A stretch of DNA of 64,000 nucleotides from Annulohypoxylon bovei var. microspora (taxonomy: Eukaryota > Ascomycota > Sordariomycetes > Xylariales > Hypoxylaceae), in the NCBI GenBank assembly GCA_022836615.1, contig MU405269.1, positions 163,984 through 227,983 of the forward strand, written 5' to 3'. This document shows, piece by piece, positions 47,549 to 61,204 of the stretch. The notes beneath the pieces were generated by a model. It made no database searches, was not told the DNA's origin, and worked only from the letters and a program-made list of their open reading frames with translations. A program made the position numbers and the translations under genes. Within the stretch, counting starts at the first letter, position 1. Each line of letters starts with the position of its first letter.

Positions 47549-50500
47549 AAGTTTGTGCTTCAGGTTGCTTGCTGGATGCCAATCAGGCCAACGGGACCTT
47601 CGGTTTAGACCCAACTGGTGAGGTCCAGAGTACGTAGTACAACACCACAGGTATGGGATGAGTGGTGTACGCGTGGATGCTTTTTTTCTTTTCTCTCCCT
47701 CTGTTTTGTATTGTACCTATACAAATACCGCTAGGATCCTTTGCTTCCGTATTAACCCTCGAGCATGGGGGTCACGTTGGATGGATGGATTGTACAAGCT
47801 GGGGCTAATAGGCACCTGATGCACGCAACGCAAGCGTGCAAGGTCCTTCCGGCTCAGATGACGGGGTACCCGTCAGCTAATCACGATGCCGATGGCTTGA
47901 CCCAAGGCTCTGGGCACTCAGCTTTTATTTCCCCTCCTTGTGTGGACAAGGGTTGCCCTTTAGCGTGCGCCAGTTTGTTCTCACACCGCCGCTTTTCCCT
48001 CGATGGACACCCGGCGAGGGGGATACTTATGTATAACCTGCTATGCTATTAACCTGTTCAGCCGGGCTTAGGATGCTGTTGGTAACCTAATGCGTGCAAG
48101 CATGAGATTTCTAGGCGCCAGCCGTTCGCACTAAACATTCCCTGAACGGGAATGCGGTAACGGAATACAAGGCGGACGGATAGATCCCAACGTAGTGGCT
48201 CGACGGGGTGGCCCGCAACCCTGATCACCGGCCTGCACTGCACAATGCCTTCCACTGGAGAACGCCAATGGGCAAATGCCGTCGAACCACCAACTCGGCC
48301 CCGGCTTGCTATAATAAGGAAATGATGTATGTATACGATCGAGGGTGGTATGAAACTGCGCCTTTTAGTCTCGACACCCTCTATCACGACTTAATAATGT
48401 GAATCGTTGTAGGAAAAGTAGGTGTACTCGCAAGTCGCGACACGGGGAGATCCAGCAAGGAATTTCATCCCAGAACCCTGACCGGGGGTGTGGTAACCAG
48501 ACCAAATCAAGCCGACCCCTTGACGTTTGCGGGATGCGCTACGCAGTAAAAGTTGCCTATTAGGTATAATAGACGAACCAGCCCTTAGATGTAGTGATGG
48601 AGTGTTTAGGTGTGTGATTGATTGCCCTTATTCGGTTGGAACTTCTGTACGAGAAGTGTGAGTAGTCGCTCTTATCCGCGTATGTGCAACTTCAGGTGCA
48701 TAAAGTCCACAGGCGAACGTCGTTGCCTATGTGTAGCAAAGCAACGATGACAGCAATATAGTCAAAATACACTGTCCCGGCAATATCTATTCTTCAAAGC
48801 AATCGAGCATCAAATTAAGTCTAAAGGATAGAGAATGTCAACATCGTGCTAGGGATGCCAACCTTACCAGGATGAAGGATTTTAAAGGAAACCTGAGAAG
48901 AAGACCGAAAGCGGTGGGCGAGTAGTCCTTGCGCTAGCTATTGCTACGGTAAGCTTTAATCGTCGTACGGGAAGTCGACAAGCGGCTGTCGTGGAACGTT
49001 CAAACGATCATAAACCCCTGAGGCCATATGCAAGACGGAGTGGGATACAATCATTAGAGTAGAGATGGTAGGCTAGATGGAAGACGGCGGGGTCCTTGAT
49101 GTGTAGGTATATTGCATGTGTTTTCGCACTTGTTATTGCGGTTAAGCCACTTTAGTGTACAGCAATGTGCGAGAGTGAGGGTGGGTATGTACCTATTCTG
49201 CATGGCCTTTCCCAATTACTACCTCGCTACCTCGTGATCTTCCGCTGTGGACAATCTCCATAAGAGAACACTACCGCGAACGGAATACCACCCGTTCTTT
49301 CGTCATATTCCCGTGTCCCTTGTCTTACGAGCTCGCAACTTTGCACCACACTTTAAAAGATTCATATTGGAGGCTATGCGGTACGGAGCAGTATTATTGT
49401 CTAGGCCTTTGAAATGTCTCTCGCATGGGCTTGCGGGGGATCCACCCACCCGAGACCTGGAGACCTTCGTTTCTGCCCTCGTATGTACGCCCCATTGGCT
49501 TTTGCTGTACCCCAGCGATTGGATTGCTTAGCACACGCAGTCAGCCTCGGCCTTGTCCTCTTGTGGGGTGCAGATAATCTATTAAACCCGCCGTGGCAGC
49601 CCTATTATTGTTATTATTATCTTTACTGGGAAGGTCCCTTGAATTTGTTTTTATTAGCGGGAGGGGCGTTACGGTTTGGCGGGTTAATAGACTGCGTTAT
49701 AGATATCTCAACCAATAGGGTCGAAAGCCCGTTGTTAAAAATTTTGTTAAAATAATCAAGTATTATAAGTTGTTGCTACCTATGATATAGAGTGGTATGG
49801 GTCGCGTTTCAGAGTATGCAATAATGCCTATTCTTTCACGTTGTGATGGTGTTCTAGAAAATAGTACGGCGGTACGAGAACCCTGAACTAAGGTACGTGG
49901 TAATATTAAGCTCTTAATACTAGGTATGTACAATGAATTCATGGTGAGAAACTATTATAATGTGCTTTCCGTATTATATGTTGCATCGAGATCATTTCTG
50001 TTGGTGTTCATTATAGGTACCCCGTAGATAGATGGGCATCTTGCACATTCATGGGGCTTACGGGGAAATAACAGACCCGAGACCCGGACGGGCGGGTTCG
50101 CCGGAGACGTGAATAAGCAAGGGGATCGATTTTTTTATTTCTTTTAAATGGCAATTGAGATATACTATGTAGCGGTGCCATGCATACGTAGCCAATAGCA
50201 CTAATGATTGGAGGAGCTGCAAGGTTCACCGGAAGGGTTGAGTTACGAAATAGTCCAGGATTCTAGACAAGTATCAAACAATAAGAGATGAAATAGAAAG
50301 TCAGTAATTGTTTTTGTATGCACAATACAATACAATAAATACCTACCTAGGTAAATTCGAAGAAGAGGGCATAAAATGGGATTGTCAAGACTCTGCGTAC
50401 AAAGTTCCCCGACTCGGCACCACTTGCGCATTACGTAGGATTTCATGAGCTGAGCGAACCTGCAGCAACCTAGGAGTTTTGGAGTCTAACATACATACAT

Positions 50501-53500
50501 GTATGTATTGTATGCCCTATGAGGTACTTCCTGTAAGTAATGGTAGATCCTCCCGTAGTCGGGTCGCCGTTAGCTCCTTTCTCAGAGCTTCAGCCGTCCC
50601 CGCTCCCCTACTGCGTTACATCCATTGTGCTGATCGCACCACGCTAACTGTGTAAGGTAATTTGAATTTCCAGGTCCGTCTCCTTATCCCTCCGTTTGGT
50701 AATGGATGAGCCAAACCGGTAGATTTCATTGGTCCCATCTAAGCACTCGAAATATCGAATCTGGTTAAACCGAAGCAGGGGGGACAAGGCCTAGCGGTAA
50801 TGCGGGCGAGGGAGCAAGGGGCCAAGCAGCCCAAGTCTCCAAAAAGCGTGGCAAGCGTGGGAAGCATGGAAGCGAACCCGCCAAAGCAGCAAGGGACAGG
50901 GCTCACGCGCTCGCAAGGGAAAATCCTGCGCTTCTTTTTCTATGCAAGAGCATCTCCCAGCAATCCATCATGTGGCGTTAGACGACGAGGGTAGGAATAT
51001 CACGCAATTGCGCTTGTAACTCGTCATCTGCCAGCATCGATAGATCGCTGGGTAGACCTAACGGTCGTAGATATTAGCTATTATTATGTACATACATAGT
51101 ATGTAGGTAGATATAAGAGCCGCCGCGCGATATAATGACGCGCTGCCCCTGTCTCTTGCCTGTCGACCAGCCCATCGACCCGCGCACCTTGCCTGCCGCA
51201 AAACACCCGGTGCTTACGGATTTTGGATGTAGCCCTTTGAGCCGGATATTGCGCTGCATTGCCCTGGTGAGGGTAAATCCTCCCGCCCTCGTTGGTGCTA
51301 CACACTAAAGGAGGGTGTGGTCGGTGATAGATGTGCATATGATGCATGTACTACCCGTCCACACCTCTCGCCGTTGAGAATCTGACTCTCGCCCCTCTCT
51401 CACCACACCTCTACGACAAGTTATCCTTACCCATAAGGCCGAAGGTCACTGTACAACGATGCAGCACTACCTTGCATATCCTTGACGCAACGGAAGCCAC
51501 TGATCCTTTCTATGCGCCTTTCTAGATTTTTGGCTCCTCCACATCACCACCAGGTCTTCGCTAAGTCTTGACGGATTGCACATTCTTACTATAGTAGGCC
51601 GGGCTTCGAGACGGATTGGCTGACCAGTTCGGGTTACTGAGTCAGAGAAGTTTCTGACGGGCGATGAAGCGCCAACCAATCGCATATTGTAAACGGCTCC
51701 CTCCAACTGTGATATATGCGGTCCGTTCGTTCCCCTGGCAGAGCCGATGCCAGGCGCAAGGCCACTTCGGGTATGAGAGGAACGGCCCCGATGTTGAAAG
51801 AGAGAAAGAGGCCATGGTTTCCATCTGCTTGTTGGTATCACCTTAGTTCCATCTCCCAATCAATTTCTTGGCAGGGGAATTATTGGATCGTAGATGTGAT
51901 CAATTAGCATGCCGTGAGCGGCCCGAATTGAAAAAAAAGAGCAATTCGGTTAGCGGTTAGGGCTGTTCGGTTACTTGGAATGAGGCGTGGACGAGCCAGT
52001 GTCAGCTTTAGCAGACATTGGTGGTCGTCATCATCATCGTCATCGTCATCCCCGTCCTCATTAGCCATTATTATTATCACCACGGTCATTATCATCGTAC
52101 GAGATTTCTCGTCCCGCCTCGGCTTGCCATATCGATAGGTGCGTCTGAGTGATCCATTGGACATATGCATATCCGCCACCTTTTAGGCTCTTCCCGCCCT
52201 TCGTACATATCCGCTCCCATCCGTGCAGATCCATGTTCGTTGGAATGGGACCCGCCGATCCACCTCTGTGCCGTATCTGCAGTGGTGTACCGTGTACCGT
52301 GTACCATGTACTTTCATTCGGCTTTAATTACAGCGCTTCATCTTCCATAATCAATCCTCCAGCTTGTTTAGGCTTGTGAAACCCGAGTAGCCCGCTTATT
52401 ATTATGATTGTTATGAAGATAGCGCTTATATTTGGCCACCAATGACGAGACGGTGGAATCTATGCCTGTCATTCCCCTTAAGCACGTGAATAGCGCAATT
52501 AGATCTCACAGTCATAGCGAATCTAAGATTATCTACATACATAGTACATACCTACCAAGGTACCTGGGTGGACATGTAACATTATTAGCTGCCTACATAC
52601 GTAAAATATCTCGGAGGATAGTCACATGGATAATAATAAGAATAAGAATAAGAATATGTGACTACACCGTTTCATCTAATCTTAACAATATAACTGCTAC
52701 ACTCCAAAAGTTCATGTATAGAATTGGGATTAACCCCGACGAGGCGTCGTTGTCAGTCAATGCAAAGCCCCATGTCCTACGCAAAACTCGCTGCCGTTGG
52801 CTCAGGGACTTGTAGCTGGGATAGGATGGAGGGCAATAGTGCGCCACGGGTTTCTGCAGGTGGTAGACGTTGTAACCTAACTACCTAGTCTGGATACAAG
52901 AGGCAAATCAGAATCCGCGGCGCTGAGTGGTTTACGAGCTTGATTCGGTTCGGCGCGTCGAATAAAACTCGCACGACAAAATCCCGACACATACATGCCC
53001 TTGATGTTTGCCTGCATAATCTTAAGCCACCAGCTCATCCGTACACCCAACGTATAATTTCAAGTTACACGACGATACAATGCCTACCTAGTTATCTGTA
53101 TAATATACTATCATATAAATATAATGAGTTGAGAAGTCCGTCATGATAAAAAAAAATCGGGAAGGAATATATTCTAATTATGTATGATTAGGGGGTACCT
53201 AAGTAGGTAGGTAGGTAGTCTTGAAAACTTTTACTCAACGTTGTCATATTAATGATATAGGTATTGCATATCACTAACCGGGCACGGTAGCAGCCATTTC
53301 CAACAACTACTACAGGTAGTTTTAGCAATGTCCATGTCTGCTTAGACACCCCAAGTCAAAAGGGGATCGATATTTTCATCACGCCTTCATCCACATAGGT
53401 TTTTCGACACTATCGACAATCAGGTCCGAATTTGAACTAACAAAAATAAAAAGTGAACACATGAGGCAATGAGCAAAGAGGTAACCAATTCGTAGTGACT

Positions 53501-53829
53501 CCACAAAGTCGAACACCAACGCTCTAAATCACCCCTCGACAACTTAATTTTCATCTAGTGGCTTCCGATCAAATGCAACAAAGGTACAGGCGGTCAAAAC
53601 TAACTTACGTCACATATTTCAAGTTCATCATTGATTCAGCATTAGCTAGATTAGTCCTAGGCTATTCTAATATCGACCATGCCACTATCATGTAGACTAA
53701 TACGGAGCAGCCTACAGTACCTAAACTTTAATGAGGCGGGAACTAAAGGGGATAGAATGAATGACCTCGCGCCTTCAAGACCTTCCATATTTGTCTTTTG
53801 ACTTGTTCATTGTTAACCAGAGACATCAG

Positions 53830-53851
53830 CATGTGTAGTGTACTACACATG
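53830..53851. repeat. 22-bp near-perfect palindrome
   Basis: Ten-base arms CATGTGTAGT and ACTACACATG pair perfectly around a two-base GT centre. No gene is adjacent. Confidence 0.8.
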
Positions 53852-54930
53852 TTCAGGGCCACTATAATTGTGGGTTGCTTGCCTCTTCTGGCCTCATGCA
53901 GCCCAGATCTAACACTTTCAGGGACCCATAGGGGGGAATTTGGGAACCACCTAGCTGATGATCCTAGGAAGGTGTAATAATGGACATTTCGGAAATTGCA
54001 AATCGACGTAGGTCTACGCCATCGCCATTTGCCGCGATCAGAACTAGCTACATAAATTGTCTTACTGTGTAGTTCTCACCTCAAAAACCATAGGAAAATT
54101 CGACAAGCAAGAGGATTTTAGCTACTGGTTTGTGAGCTTCCAAGGGTTCTCCATATCTACTAACGACGGTTAGTACAGAAGCTGGTTCTAGTTGTTATCT
54201 TTACCCTTAGGACTTCAGGCGGATCTCCGCCTCCAACTCATAAAAGTATAGCTGTACAAGAGTTAATGTTAGATCGAAGAGGTCACCAGAAACACCAACG
54301 TATTTGAAGCACTATCTACACAGTGATGTTCTACCAGATAGTAACCCCGGGTTTCTCCTCGGGAACCTATAGTTCCAACGCTAATCAGCTTAGTTTACGA
54401 TGAGAAGGTGGGATGTTATTCAAGTTTAGTACATTGTGAAACCGACCATTCGTGGTGGATTAAACATGTAGCATGAATTCCCTCCTACCCTTTCATCGTG
54501 CCTGAATAAGCGTAAATACCTATTCCAAGTCGGTAACTTCTTCCAGGTACCACGTTAAATAGAGTTGACGGGACATGCACAAGTTTTTATTAGCTAGAAG
54601 CTGTTCAAATTATCTAGGTAAGCGAATAGAATATTCACGCGAGACGGATACAGGAACCTAAGATGTTTTTAAGGACCTCTGGTACGTATTACGTAGCATC
54701 GTATTTAGCGCTGTCCCGCTGGTATGGCACCCTAACCTTTGGACCCAAGACCTTTCTTAGAAGTGTATCAACAGTTTTATTATGAATAATTCAATATCTT
54801 GCTATTGATGTTTGAAACCTAAACAGTCGAAATAACCTTTGATAAGAAATTACTTAAGTACTGTATGAACCATTTTGGACACGATATAAATAATCTGTAC
54901 TCTATTGTATTATGAGTACAAGAAAATCCC

Positions 54931-55083
54931 CCTTAACTAGCATGAGTCTACTGGCCCACCTAAGTACACTCTACCTTATTAAGTAGCCCATAAGCACTTA
55001 TTAAAATTATATTCTAAAGAACTTAAGTGTTTATCAAGCCAGGTGAGCTATATGGAAACCTTGTAGACTCATACTAGTTAAGG
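54931..55083. repeat. 153-bp unit with 21-bp terminal inverted repeats
   Basis: CCTTAACTAGCATGAGTCTAC begins at 54931. The reverse complement of 55063-55083 matches it at 20 of 21 bases. I see no clear target-site duplication, so it may be a decayed MITE or a chance hairpin. Confidence 0.55.
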
Positions 55084-58000
55084 AACTAATAACTTGTCCA
55101 TTTCAATGATGACTTTATCGGGGGAAAAAGACTATCGGTTTAATAAAGTTAAGTATAACACTTTATCATCGTACCTATGGATAATATATTATCGGATGTG
55201 TAAGTATTAAAAGAAGGGGATAAATATAATAAAAGCTAGTTAATAAAATCGAGCTCATAATATACTACCTAGGTATTAAGAAATCTTCATGCCTAAACAA
55301 TTAGACCTGTATTACGTAAGAAATGGTGTATTATATAATTTCAGTTCGAATAAATGTGTAACTTTTTGTGTGCTAATACCTTCCCAAGCGAATCGTAGTT
55401 TTCTATGGGTTTTAAGTTGGTGAGGCTCTCATATATTGGTACATGGTCTTGAAGTTTATTGGCTCATGGCTGCGTTTTTTTGTCAGGCTTAAAATTTTGA
55501 GCTGGGACTTACTACGGGATATGTGCCAATAAGGTGAGAGTGAATCTTCAGCGCAGTTGCCGTTGATCGACGGTAATTCCAAACCCCACGATGTTTCTGA
55601 TATCCCGAAGCCTGTTGCCGAGGCCGGAAGTGGACAGCTACACATCCCTCTACCTTAGGAGCCTAACCGCATATCGAATTCCTTCTCGTGTGGGGGGTAA
55701 GCTTTAACATCGCTCGAGGCGGGCATGGCGCGCTATTCGGGATAATCGAATTTGTATAACCGACTACTACATGAATTCGCTTGATCCAAATTCCAGGATA
55801 CCATTGGTCACTAGGAAATTCCGTATTGATAGACAAGAGAGCTTTACCGGAAGTATCTTCGGCCGTTTTCGACATCCAATCCGTTGCCGTTAAGTACAAA
55901 CCTACGTGTATATACAGCAAGGACCTACGACAGAAACTAATCGCATGACCGCATAATGGTTGCCACGTATCGTCGTCACTCCGCCTCGCCTTAGTAGAGC
56001 CGAAGTCGATACTTAGCCTCCCTTATTGCAGCTATAGTGGCATGAGATAACATGGGATAGAATGAAACTCAGACCGCAATTCTGACAGGAGACAACCAGG
56101 CGTTTTGCGGGCCGCGGGCGCCAAGGGGAGTATGGAATCCCTTTGGACCGGCTACTGTAGTGGACCGCGCTTGAAAGAACAAGTAAGCACACCGACAATT
56201 TGGTGGTCCGGAGACCAAGCAAGATGGACCCAAACTCTCGGGCTTGGTGGGAGCTGCATGTTAGGCTCATCCGAGCTTGCAACCGGTAGAGAAGTGATTG
56301 GATGGTGAGGACCTCGAGCCAATCAAGGGGTCCTTAAACCGTGTTCACGTGACCGAATATGCATGCAGCGAGCCGCTCCCGCAAATTGAACCCCATTTTT
56401 ACTAATCTCTAGTTGACTTAGTAAGTGTTTGCTGGCCCTGAATTGTTGCTGACACTGGTGGATACTTTCCATGTATGTACGTATCAAGCCTCCTTCTTGT
56501 TGGCTTAATAGCTGATCTTCGGGCCTACGTACCTAATAGAATGATATCTAAGCAAACCCTTGGAAAATATAAGCATAAAATGCAAAAATATCACGAAGAT
56601 CTCGGGTTTAATTCGTTATCTTAGTCTTCTGGGACTTATGTCACTAGTAATGATGATGGACTAGGATTATTCGTTTTTTGTATCGTACAAACAATTCGTA
56701 CTCGATCCCCTGTCTTAACTGATCGTTACGCAGAGGCACAACCCCTCATCATCCTCTTTTTCCTTCTAGGACAAGGGAAGCAAGGGGGACCAATAGCCAA
56801 AGTGACCGTTGTCCCAATTACGGCTCTAACAAGGAGAACCCCTACCCCTGAATATCCGATCACCATTATCACAAGCTTTTAGCCTATCCTCCGATATGGT
56901 AGTCTACACGAACTACTCCGTACGTAAGAACGGGTCAGTTGACAGGTTCGCGCTTACAAAGTATCACAACTAGGTAGTTAGTGACTAATTCCACCGCGAG
57001 GGATCGTTTACCCGATCTTATTGGCTGGCACGGGTATAACCGACATCGCTCGGCGTATTCTTACAGAGCTCAGAGGAGCTGATAGAACCTAATAGAGCAG
57101 GGGAAACTGCAGATAATCTGTCGATACATACGCTAGTCTTCGTGTCGATTTCTGAACTACTAGGCGAATTGGCGCTTGTACCCCACCAAGCCGCCGCCGT
57201 TGCGTCGTACTCTACGGTCCACCTCTGTTTACCTATCCGGCGACGTAGCGTATAAAACATACAAGCCGGGGATGCATGTCATGCTTGTAGCGTGCCCCTC
57301 TGGCATCATGGTTCTAGACTCATTGATCAACAAAGTATCATGAAACTAGTCTGAACGAACGTCGCATCGCTGGCATCTCGAGAGTCTGACAGGGTTTTCT
57401 CTTCTGAATGCCATGGACTGCTGTATACCTAATGGTTTATGCGAAACAAACTCCCCTAAGAGCCTAGGTACCTAACCTCAATCTCCGTCAGAGTCCTAGG
57501 TAGAGAACCATTCCTTTGCCTTGAAAGGGACTAGACGATATCTCCGACGAGTTATGGCGAATGCAAAATCAGAGTCGAGGTACCTACGTCGCCGTGATAT
57601 GAACCGGTGATGCCTGTGAGAATGGGGAACAAGTCGTGCGCAATGCCCCCCTCCTAATACAACGGTCTACCCTTCATCACTAGAAGCGCGAACGGCGGGT
57701 TGGCTGCCCTAAAATTGCTCATACGACTTGGCAGAGCACTAGCTAGCCCGATCCTTTCTTAATAGGCTCTCGAATATTAAGGCCCCTCTAGGAAGAAGGC
57801 TTTAGTATAATAGGTATGGGTGCTGTTGCGAGGAGATTCTCACGTTGTTTGTAATCACTTTTGATTGGATCTAGGAGAAGGTTACTGATAAAAGTTCAAC
57901 TAAGGATTGGAAGTTTGTAGGATTCTATCATTCTGTCATTCTGCCATTAGATATTTTTCAATGGGCCTCGACAATTATAGTATTCCCATGGCCATATCAC

Positions 58001-58152
58001 GCGCGCATCCACATTTGCATATTGAAGCAATGGGAATCTTAAAGTGGCACATACATATGTGTGTATTATGAAGTGAAGCCGACAACAAGCGCCTCGTACG
58101 TACGCCCTATGATAGTGATCATTTTGGTCACGCGAAGCCTACAACGCTAGAT

Positions 58153-58176
58153 ACCTACCTACCTACCTACCTACCT
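58153..58176. repeat. (ACCT)n microsatellite
   Basis: Six perfect ACCT tetramers. Confidence 0.9.
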
Positions 58177-58811
58177 ATGTGGAGAAGCGGCGGTGAGATT
58201 TGGTCGGAATATTTGCAGCCGTAAATTTGTTTCGCCTCATGGTCATCCTACATCCCCTAAAATCCCCTAAAATCCCCAGACAACAGACACCGGACAGGCA
58301 GTTTACTACCTACCTAACTACGCAATACTACATGCCAAGAATCGTACCTAATCGTATCCATATAGTATCTCACCTATGTACCCAGATGAACTAGTTAGCC
58401 CAGATTCTTTCAGATTTCATACCTTTACACATACTACATATCGACATACTAGGTAATAGTCTATTGACCTCCGGGGGTTCCACATGCCGGATCTCCTTGA
58501 ACCTGCCTTTGCCTGCCCCAACCGGGCGCGCTTGCCCCTAAGGCTGTCCATTAGTTGCCAATTTGCGGCGTTTGTGATACATGTACATATGGATATATAT
58601 TGAGCGATTGACTATGTTAGGTAAGTGCTAGGTATATACCCGTATTTTGGTCGAAGGTACAGTCGTATTGTGCTTTCCATTTACATGGATCTATTGGAAG
58701 CTTGTGTAACGTCACTTACATAAACAATAAAAACATAAAACCGCCATCTCTTCGTAACTTAAGTACATCGGTTAACTTTGTAAAGCGGATAATAATACGA
58801 AATCCGTTAAC

Positions 58812-61204
58812 CTGCTTTTTTAATTAAAGTATTAAAATGTATATAATAAAAATATATAATATATAATAAAAATATATTATATTAAAAAAGGTATAAAAGA
58901 TTATAACGTTAAAAAACGTTGTAACATTTAATGAATTATAATATATAAGTTATTATAAATTAAAAATTTAAAATATTAATTAAAATAAAAATTAATACGA
59001 AGCTTATATTATAACTTTAAATGCGATAAACGTAAATTTTTATAATAAAATTATTTTTAAATTTAAATGGGTCGTTAAAGCGTTAATTAATTTAATTTAT
59101 ATTTTTAAATATAAATATTATAATTTTAAAAACGAAAAGTTTTTTTTTTTTTTTTTTTTTTTATTAATAAAAATAACCTTATTTTTAATTTTATATAATA
59201 CGAGTTTATTATTATTAATAAAAATTATTATATAAGCTTTTTAAAGTTTAATATAACTTTTAATATTAATTAATAAATAATAATTATTAAATTTAAATTT
59301 ATATTATTTTTTTTTATATTATGATTTTTTTAATGAAAATTTATTAAAAATAATAATTAAAATATAATTATAAGTATTATTAAATTTATAAAATAATTAT
59401 TTTTAAAAAACGTTATTAAAATTAAAACGAATAATTAAAATAATGTTATAAAAAATTATATAAAAAAGTTTAATAAAAATTATTATTATTAAAAAAATTT
59501 ATTAAAGAAATTAATAAATAATTAAAAATTAATAAATACGTCGATTATTACCTTCGACTTAAATAAAGCTTTAAAAAGCTTCGTAAAAAAATTATAAAAA
59601 AATATTAATTATTAAATTTATTTAATAATAATATAAACCTTTTTTATAATATATTAAAAAAGCATAAAAATATTAAAAATAATTATAATAAAAAGTTTAT
59701 TTATAAAGAATATTTAATAATTAATTATTATAAAGCATTTTTAAATTATTTAAAAATGGAAAAAATAAAAATACAATAATTCGAAGAAAATTAAATTATA
59801 AATTTAATATATAATTAATGTAATTTAATTGTTTATATATAATATTTTTATTATACGATATATTTTAAAATTAAAATTTAATAAATTTTATTAATTATTA
59901 TTTAATAAAATGTTTTAAAATCGTAATTATTAATTTCGGATTTTAATTACTTTAATATTATATTATTATTTTAATTATTACCTTTTTATATATCGTTACG
60001 TTAATTTATTATAAATTTTTATAAATTTTTTATTTTCATGAAACTTTTTATTAATAACGAAGTTAAATTTTTTTTTCGGCATATTAATATTTACCATTTT
60101 ATTTATTTTAATTAAAACTTATTATTAAATTTATAAATATTTAATAACGGTTTTTTTTATTTTATTATATATTATATTTATTATATTATAATTAAAAATA
60201 TTTAAATTAAAAATAAAAAGCGGGATTATTTTTATAATAATTATTTAACACGGAATGTGTTATTTTTATTTAAATTCGTTAATATTAATTAACCCGTTAT
60301 TAAAATATTTATTAATAATATATTATTAATTAATTAATATTATTTTTATATTTCGAATTATTTTAATAATAAATTATAATTATAATATTTTTATTTTTTT
60401 ATTAAATAATAATAATAATTTATAAATTAATATTTTATTATTTTAAATTTTAAATATTAAAATTTTTTTAAAATTATTTTAAAAAAATGGAGTTTATTTT
60501 AATTTAAAAACATTAACGATTTATTTAAAAAATTATCTTTAAATGCTTTTAACGAATTATTTAATATAATCGATTTTAAAAACTTTTTTAATTTTTTTTT
60601 AATTATTATTTATTACAATGAGTTTTATCGTATTATTAAAACGTTATATAAGTTATAACTTTGTTATATTATTCCGATTATTAATAAAAAATGGTTTAAA
60701 AAAAATCATATATATAAATATATAAAAATTTATTAATAAAATAACCTTTTTAATGGTTATTATAATATTATTTCCTTTTATATAAATATTTATAAATTTT
60801 TTAATATTAATATTTTTATTTTTATTTTAAAAGCGGACCTTATTTTTTAAAGTAATAAAAATAAATTATATATATATATATTTATAACCTTAAATAAATT
60901 AAATTAATGTAATTTAAAAATAATTAATTAATATTATAATTAATTATGTTTTTTTTTAAAAAAAATCTTTTTAAAATATTTTTTTATTTATTTTACGTGG
61001 TTAATATTTATTAAAATGATTTTATTATTTTTTAATAATTTTAATAAAATTTATAACTTTAATATATTTAAAAAAATAAATTATAATTACGAAAAAATTA
61101 AAATAAAAATAATTAATAATTTCCTTTAACCACGAAATGAAAATTAATTACATAATATAATTAAAACGAAGCATATTTATTTTAAAATATAAAAAAATGG
61201 GGGA
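58812..61204. repeat. AT-rich RIP-type block, left part
   Basis: An abrupt transition near 58812 leads to sequence that is overwhelmingly A and T, rich in TA dinucleotides and stops in all frames. The few remaining C residues are mostly in CG, CC or CT context, while CA and TG are scarce. This is the expected end state of repeat-induced point mutation, which converts CA to TA on either strand. No ancestral transposon can be identified. Confidence 0.8.

Larger units (their letters stand above)
42927..58811. other. Gene desert of about 15.9 kb
   Basis: No conserved gene is recognisable. 42.9-46 kb is probably the upstream region of the zinc-cluster gene and is rich in simple repeats. 44.7-45.06 kb contains an assembly gap. 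46-53 kb has only short open frames, often overlapping on both strands. 53-55.4 kb is AT-leaning with small inverted repeats. 55.4-57.3 kb shows a few protein-like fragments with no start-to-stop structure. TACCTA/TAGGTA motifs are scattered throughout. Confidence 0.45.

Noticed and set aside
48058..48387. 109-codon minus-strand frame in the gene desert
   Set aside because: No recognisable domain and no splice context; the translation looks non-conserved.
50476..50497. ATACATACATGTATGTAT palindrome
   Set aside because: A simple CATA/TATG repeat meeting its complement, common in this intergenic DNA.
51467..51859. 130-codon minus-strand frame
   Set aside because: Several frames on both strands are open over the same bases, the composition is not convincing and no family is recognisable.
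57018..57260. 80-codon minus-strand frame with a Ser-rich translation
   Set aside because: It begins mid-sequence without conserved features or splice support; not enough evidence for a gene.
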